Shown in pieces: positions 58,901 to 64,000 of a stretch of DNA of 64,000 nt. Made by a program: the position numbers and the translations under genes. Within the stretch, counting starts at the first letter, position 1. The number at the start of each line of letters is the position of its first letter. Under the pieces are notes generated by a model. The model was not told the origin of the DNA. It did not search any database and worked only from the letters and a program-made list of their open reading frames with translations. Origin of the DNA: Mugil cephalus (taxonomy: Eukaryota > Chordata > Actinopteri > Mugiliformes > Mugilidae); NCBI RefSeq assembly GCF_022458985.1, contig NC_061785.1, positions 918,130-982,129 on the forward strand. Direction: 5' to 3'.

Positions 58901-59021
58901 TGAGGTATTATGAGCAGATACAACATGATCAGAGTGATCCAGTTAAATATTTCCAGGTTTCTCACCTCAGGTCGACTTCCAGACACTTTCCAGATTCATG
59001 TGTTGAGAAGAAGCTGCTCAT
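55976..59021 (-). CDS. N-terminal exons of the NLR gene
   Basis: The first coding exon (59021-58966) starts MSSFFSTHESGKCLEVDL. Three short repeated exons follow (57469-57366, about 57011-56895, 56774-56658). Each has a SCVSMKSD-like core and an end such as GQKSADPG, a serial exon typical of fish NLRC3-like genes. Exon 56427-56348 and exon 56204-55976 (LLEENMVSFMKKELKKIQ, then an acidic stretch and LRRMKQEELADCLQS) lead into FISNA. The 57469 exon has lost one base net (TGTGTCCAATGG in place of the usual TGTGTGTCCATGG pattern), which shifts its frame. It may be skipped. Confidence 0.7.
57560..58060 (+). mobile_element. Tc1/mariner remnant in NLR intron 1
   Basis: Plus-strand text such as GTGATGCTGTGGGGCTGCTT, GGAGACTGGTCAGAAGTGA and the near-terminal GAAGGCCTCTCAATACTTTC is characteristic of Tc1-type transposase and 3' noncoding DNA. 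Frames are broken throughout and no ends are clear. It is an old remnant. Confidence 0.6.
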
Positions 59022-59311
59022 TGTCTCTGCTTGGTCCTGGAGTCTGAGTGATTTGATCTGAAGATGCTGTCACAGATTCATAACTTCTAAAAACAAGGAG
59101 TCATTAAAACCAGTCTAACCTGTCAGAGACTGTTTCCTGATTCCTTCCTCTTACCTGCCTCAGCTGATTGGATGATTCATGTGTTGGAGGAGTGGATGTG
59201 GAGTTTGTGAATCTGATAAAGGCTTCAGGGTTTGGACTGTTAGTGTCAGACTTTCCTCAACTACAGTTAAACTCAAACTCTTCCTCAAAGGATGATGTTC
59301 TTTATCAACAA

Positions 59312-61099
59312 TGTGTGTTTGTACTCAGCATTACTGACGTTGTGGGGACATTAAACTAGTCCCTGTTTTAAGGGGACAAAACATTTCCATAAACTGTGTC
59401 CAGCATTACTTCAACAAAGCTGTGAAAATCAGATCACATGTTCATCTAAGGCACAGGTGTCAAACATATGGCCTGGGGGCCAAAAAATGGCCCAGCAGAG
59501 AGTCTAATCTGGCCCCAGGAATTAATTCACAAAGTGTGAATATTACATAGAAGATGGCAAATTTTCATAGAAAATAACTTCTATCTCTGATTTTTCTACT
59601 GTTTTATTCAGAGGAATGGACAGAACACAACACCAGGACTAAACAGCAGACAGACATGAGCCCAGATTACACTTATTTTTCTGAAGAAATTACATCTTTT
59701 AAAAATGATATTTTAATAAATGTAATCATTCTCGTGATTAACTTGTTCTTATTTGCACTAAAACAAATGGAGAAAGTCTGGAGTTGTTGTTACTTGGGTT
59801 GTTATTCTGTTATATTACTGGTCCAGCCCAGTTTAGACCAAATTGGGCTGAATGTTACCCCCAAATTAAAATGAGTTTGACATCTCTGATCTAAGGCATC
59901 TGTTGGTGAATCTAAGTGAAAGCTGCCTTTGCCGTTTCCTCTGCAACATGGTTTGGAACCTGCCTCCACCTCAGAGCAACAACATGTGACACTGTGATAT
60001 TAAGCATTTAGTGATATTTAGAATTTAGTTGGAGCTTTTGTGGTTTGTCAGTAAGTTTTACTGAATAGAATAGAACAGAATAGAATAGAATAGAATAGAA
60101 TAGAATAGAATAGAATAGAATAGAATAGAATAGAATAGACTTTATTTTCATTGTACGTGTTATAGTGGAGCTGATTGATTCGATGCAATGCAAGACAAAA
60201 CAACTTGAATGTTTGCATTCATTTTAATTTTAAGCATATACTGTATGGAGGACCAATGTTAGGTTCATTCATAAGACATGATTCATGATTATTTGCATAT
60301 AGGAAAACTTTAATCAACAGAAATTAATGAATATATTTAAAATGAAAACAGCCCAAATACAAAAAAGATTTTAAAAAAATATGTGTATATATATATATAT
60401 ACACACACACGATAGAATCAACCTTGACATTAGAAATCTGTAAATCAAACAAACAAATAAACAAATCAGACGATAAATCTATGGTAAAATAACCAAAATG
60501 TTCTAATCAGTTAAAGAGTCTGTGATGAAATAATAACACAAGTGATTTGTAACCACACACCAGTTAAAATGTCAAATAAACTGCGGGGAACAATGAACTT
60601 CCCAAACTGAAGAAGAATGTAAAATGCACTGAAGACTGAACCCTGACTCAGTGTTAAGAAGATGCTCTGGTTATATCGGTTATGAGTCATTTATTGCATT
60701 CATTAGCATATTAGTGACTGGTCCACATCTATTTCCCTGCACAAAGCTGAACAATTCATGCTGCTCTGTAAAGTTATTCATGCTGCTTTGTTGCCATTTT
60801 TATTTAGATATCTACTTAACCTATGAACCAGATCTCCAAAGCACTTCTCATGATGCTCCTATTCACTCTTTACTAGTATCTATATATTATAGTTACTACG
60901 GGTAACACGGGTGTGTTTTATATATGTTTTATATATATATATACACACTGTTTCTGCAGTTTTCTGCTATGATTTTTGTAAATGTAAAGTGTCTTTGAGT
61001 ACCTTTTAAAAGCGCTCTATGAATAAAAGTTATCATCATGTATTATCATTAACAATTTCATGTCATCACATGCTTCTGTATGGTTGCGAATGAGAAATA
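59312..61099 (+). repeat. Segmental duplicate block, right copy
   Basis: Direct-orientation partner of 34894-36119. It has the same order of hAT-like MITE, TAGAA array and TA patch. A 540-bp segment (about 60405-60945) between two TA microsatellites is absent from the left copy. It lies directly between the start of the NLR gene and the end of the SNTX-like gene. A TAGAA array at 60063-60138 is followed by an antisense L2-type tail (ACTTTATTTTCATTGTAC). Confidence 0.9.
59454..59888 (+). mobile_element. 435-bp hAT-like MITE, right copy
   Basis: Same element, length and 10-bp flanking repeat (ATCTAAGGCA at 59444-59453 and 59889-59898) as the copy at 35035-35469. Sharing of the target site shows that it was carried along by the segmental duplication rather than inserted twice. 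Confidence 0.8.
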
Positions 61100-61176
61100 A
61101 AAATCCTTGAATCCTAATAAAGTGGAACATCTTTACAGCATCTGTTCTTTAAGAGAAGGCTGTGAGAAATTTACAT

Positions 61177-63386
61177 TTACAGACACAAGGATATGTGGCT
61201 GTTTTTTGTCCACAGCTTCATGGCTACATAAACCGGCTCAGTGAATGTGGTGTTGAAGGTGTGAATGTGACTCAGTGTGTTATATGAGACTATGTAGTAG
61301 GACAGAGTTCCTGCAGGCCAGTCCAGAAACACACCCAGGCGTCTGAAGCCAGAGGGAGCAGGGTACTTTATGACCTCTCCATCATGCTCTGCATAGAAAA
61401 CAGGGCCTGGTTCCCTCTTGTGGCCCAAACTCCAGGACATGGCATTCCACCCAATTCCAGTCAAGCGGCCACCTCCTTTCCTCTGTAGTTTTCCATAGCA
61501 AACACCAACAGCAGCATCTCTACCTTTATCTGTACTCATCTCTACCTCCCAGTAACAGCGCCCAGTCAAAGCCTCTCTGCACAGAACCTGAACCAAATGA
61601 TCAAATCTCTGAGGGAGGTCTGGATACAGCTGCTCTTCTCCATGTGTTGCCTTCTTGTTTCCTTCAGACAGAGTCAAGTAGCGGTTTGCTGTTTCTGGAT
61701 CCATGTGGAGATCACAGGAGTCTGGTGGAGAGAACGAGACCTGATCATGATGACAAATCACAACCTTCATTCTTAAACAACTCAAACTGTTCACAATTTC
61801 TTTTAAGTGTTTTTCTATAAATAAAACACCAGATTTTTTTTAGCTGAACTTAGTGAACGACTACAGTTAAAACAGAAAAGAGAACAAATATAAGAAAACT
61901 GACTTACACCAGATCAAATATCCTCTGCCTGTTACATTTTTCACATCTTTGACATCAGGACCTGAGAAATCATCAGTGACCAGGATCATGCCTTCGTAGT
62001 GGTAGATGCTCGCTCCTTTATATTTCTCATTTGAACTTGCTGCCACAAGGAAACCAGATTTGCTGCTGTTCTTCTGAGCGTTGGCAAGATCATTTATGAT
62101 TTGGGCTTTTTCTCTCATTTGTGTTATCACTCCATCTGAGGAGAACCATTTGTCCTGGGTAGGAGTGTCATCCCCGCTATCTCGTACTTTCAGTGGATCC
62201 AGGTTGTCTGACATTTCCTGGAGGAACGGATCTGTAGTTTCCAGGGAGGTGAACACAAAGCAAAGAACATACTTTACATTTAGATCAAGAACCTCTCTCT
62301 CCAGCTCTGACTGGTTGGCAACAACCTTTATTCCTTCCATCTTCTTAAAACAGGAGGCTATGACGATGACTTCTCTCTCTTTTAGAAAATCATCCACTCT
62401 GTTAATTTTCATGACTGAATGGTGACTTATCTCGGTCATCAAAGACTTTTCTAACTCCTTCTCATCTTCTTTACCAGCCCTGATGGCAGCGAGTTTGTTC
62501 TTCATGATGTCTTGGAGAGCAGCTACATAGTAATCACACAGGGTTTGGAAACGGCTCAACTTTTCATGAATCTGTGGGAAATATCGAGCAACTGCATCTG
62601 CCAGAAGGTCGTTGCAGATCATCTTCATGTGGTGCAGATCTTCCAGAGCATCGTGAGCCTTTCTTACAAGGCCAATGCTGATCTCAGATATCACCTCAGC
62701 AGCTTCTGAATGGAAGATCTTCAGTGGTGTCATCCAAACCTTTAGTGGAACAACATGTTCTTTATTCTCTCCTAGTAGATGTGGAAGTTGTTTGTATGTG
62801 TTCACAGCGTCTTTGAATGTTGCAGGGTTGGTATCAAGAATGAAGTCTCCATAGAATTTGCAGGTAAATTTGTCAGTCAAAGCTTTTTCTTGGTCATTCA
62901 GCTTCAACGAAGCGTCTCCTTCTATGTTTAACGAGGGGATCTTCTTTATTACAGCTTTCATGTTCCCCTGAATGTCCTGAACGCTGCTAGCATCTAACTT
63001 CTCACTGTCAAACACAAAGAAAGCATTGGCCCCGTAAAGGATGCCGGTGACCATATGTGTTGCTGAATTTATCACAGCATTGTCTATTTGTTTGGTGTTT
63101 TTGGCTTCAGAAGGAGTCACCAACAGCTGTTTGAATCTGGTGGTAACTTTGTACTGACACGTGACTCTGCTCTGATTCTTGTGTTTCTTCCTATCATTCA
63201 TATATTTGGCAGATCCTCCAACTTCAATCAGTCCACTCAGAAAACTGGCCTTCAGGGAAGCACTGACATCCAGCAGAGAAGACTTATCATCAGTGGAATC
63301 AGATGAACTGATCTTAAACTCTGAGCTTGGTTGGGCAGTGTCTTTTATCTTGTCTTTCAGAGTTTCATCATCCCACAACGTGATGC
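61177..63386 (-). CDS. Stonustoxin-like (SNTX family) MACPF/B30.2 protein, exon 1 off window
   Basis: Two exons on the minus strand. 63386-61908 (493 codons, acceptor TTGTTTTCAAG, donor GTAAGT) and 61721-61177 join in frame. With a typical exon 1 of about 30 residues the protein would be near 700 residues, the family's usual length. The long exon holds a MACPF/CDC-like part (LIEVGGSAKY near its start), a helical focal-adhesion-targeting-like part and a thioredoxin-like part (YVLCFVFTSLE). The last exon is a PRY-SPRY domain (GRCYWEVEM, WPAGTLSYYIV). Family members include stonefish and scorpionfish venom subunits, but related genes are widespread in fish with no venom. Role here: probably a pore-forming or immune-type protein, with toxicity unproven. 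There is no secretion signal in what is visible. Both exons are undamaged. Confidence 0.88.
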
Positions 63387-64000
63387 CTTGAAAACAAAAA
63401 GAAATTTAGTTTTACTTATTCAGTCATTTATGTTGTGTCTTATATAATATTCTTCTTATACAGGCTCAACTAATTTCCACATATATACTGAATCATTCAG
63501 TTTAGTTACTAATCAGAATACAGAATATTGGTGTTAAAGCTATTGTTCATGAGATTGTTGTAGACTGCTCTCTTACACACCACCATTTTCTATTTAATTT
63601 GTTTGATGAAGAGAGGTAGCGAATTAATAGAATCAAGTTTTCCATAGTCTTACAGTCATCCTTTTGCTCTGTGCTGCTTCATCTCCATCTCTGCAGTTAC
63701 TTTACTCTTCAGCTCTGACATTCACTTCACCTCAGTATCCAAGTCATATGGCTACAGGCCTGATGATATGACCACAAAATCGATCATCCAGCTTTGGCCC
63801 AACACGTTCTTGTACCAAGTGAATGTACAAGCCACTGTATGCTTGAAAGGGGTGTTTGATACAGACAATCTGTGGCTAGTACAGAAGTCCAACAACATAA
63901 CTTCTTCATATGGACCCACTGTCTGCAGGAAAAGGCATTGGGGTCGGGTGCTGTGTGAGTTGGGCACCAGGCAAATGACTTAGTCATGCTGACCTCTGGC
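63387..64000 (-). mobile_element. Intron 1 of the SNTX-like gene, with LINE fragment
   Basis: The intron is the inverted counterpart of 30790-31310. From about 63740 to the window edge it holds a minus-strand LINE endonuclease piece (VMLLDFCTSHRLSVSN, SWMIDFVVISS), the same family as the 26338-28770 element. Exon 1 of the SNTX-like gene is expected just beyond the right edge. Confidence 0.75.

Larger units (their letters stand above)
50782..59021 (-). pseudogene. NLRC3-like receptor gene (FISNA-NACHT-LRR-B30.2), frameshifted
   Basis: A complete fish NLR-C type gene in 12 recognisable exons on the minus strand: 59021-58966 (start), 57469-57366, about 57011-56895, 56774-56658, 56427-56348, 56204-55976, 55786-53995 (FISNA-NACHT), four 174-bp LRR exons, 51579-51532, and 51311-50782 (B30.2, stop). 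Splice phases agree throughout. Such proteins are cytosolic sensors or regulators of innate immunity: NACHT binds and hydrolyses ATP, while the LRRs and B30.2 are thought to recognise ligands. The NACHT exon has four single-base frame changes (near 55310, 55165, 55035 and 54600), and exon 2 has another near 57437. The rest is intact. Either the gene has recently died, or the assembly has indel errors, because some changes lie in short homopolymers. These genes form large near-identical families in fish, so mis-assembly between paralogues is also possible. Confidence 0.85.

Noticed and set aside
59656..59874. 72-codon frame with membrane-like Leu/Ile/Val stretch
   Set aside because: It falls entirely inside the hAT-like MITE. 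The left copy of the same element breaks it with a stop, so it is not a conserved gene.

Overview
This window is nuclear DNA of a teleost fish, most likely a spiny-rayed (percomorph) species. The evidence is an intronless D1-class dopamine receptor, a fish-type FISNA-NACHT-LRR-B30.2 NLR gene, a stonustoxin-family (SNTX-like) gene, and a dense mix of fish-type LINEs, SINEs, MITEs, a Gypsy remnant and a degraded endogenous retrovirus. Genes have GT-AG introns and vertebrate poly(A) signals. Nothing is prokaryotic: there are no operons and no CRISPR arrays. One 500-base assembly gap lies at 3687-4186.

Left third (1-21.5 kb). This part is gene-poor, with microsatellites, degenerate minisatellites and dispersed repeats. 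A CpG-rich block at about 8.25-8.77 kb looks like a promoter or first exon. The one fully intact known gene is a D1/D5-type dopamine receptor (10662-12050, +). At 16.2-17.9 kb lies a complete small gene for a secreted proline-rich protein. It has a CCAAT palindrome and TATA-like promoter, a signal-peptide region split over two short exons, a 17-residue tandem repeat and two poly(A) signals. Its function is not known to me.

Middle (21.5-50 kb). This is a repeat graveyard. It contains one strong but unidentified 135-bp coding exon beside a Gypsy 3' end, a 2.4-kb degenerate LINE, and TTAA-flanked and 15-bp-TIR MITEs. It also holds an orphan first exon of an SNTX-like gene, two tRNA-derived SINEs with clear target-site duplications (one of them further left at 13.7 kb), a SAM-like gene remnant, a possible small spliced noncoding gene with a histone-like stem-loop, and a piggyBac remnant. 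The region ends with an env-less class-I-like endogenous retrovirus (proline-tRNA primer site, frameshifted gag-pro-pol) abutted by an internally deleted L2-type LINE.

Right part (50.8-64 kb). This is an immune-type cluster on the minus strand. The NLRC3-like gene has 12 recognisable exons from 59021 to 50782, with at least four single-base frameshifts in its NACHT exon and one in an N-terminal exon. An SNTX-like pore-former/B30.2 gene (63386-61177) has its first exon off the window. Both genes end in a PRY-SPRY (B30.2) exon. A 1.2-kb block beside the SNTX gene recurs at 34.9-36.1 kb. SNTX intron 1 recurs in inverted orientation at 30.8-31.3 kb behind the orphan exon 1. The locus therefore appears to have been reshaped by segmental duplication.
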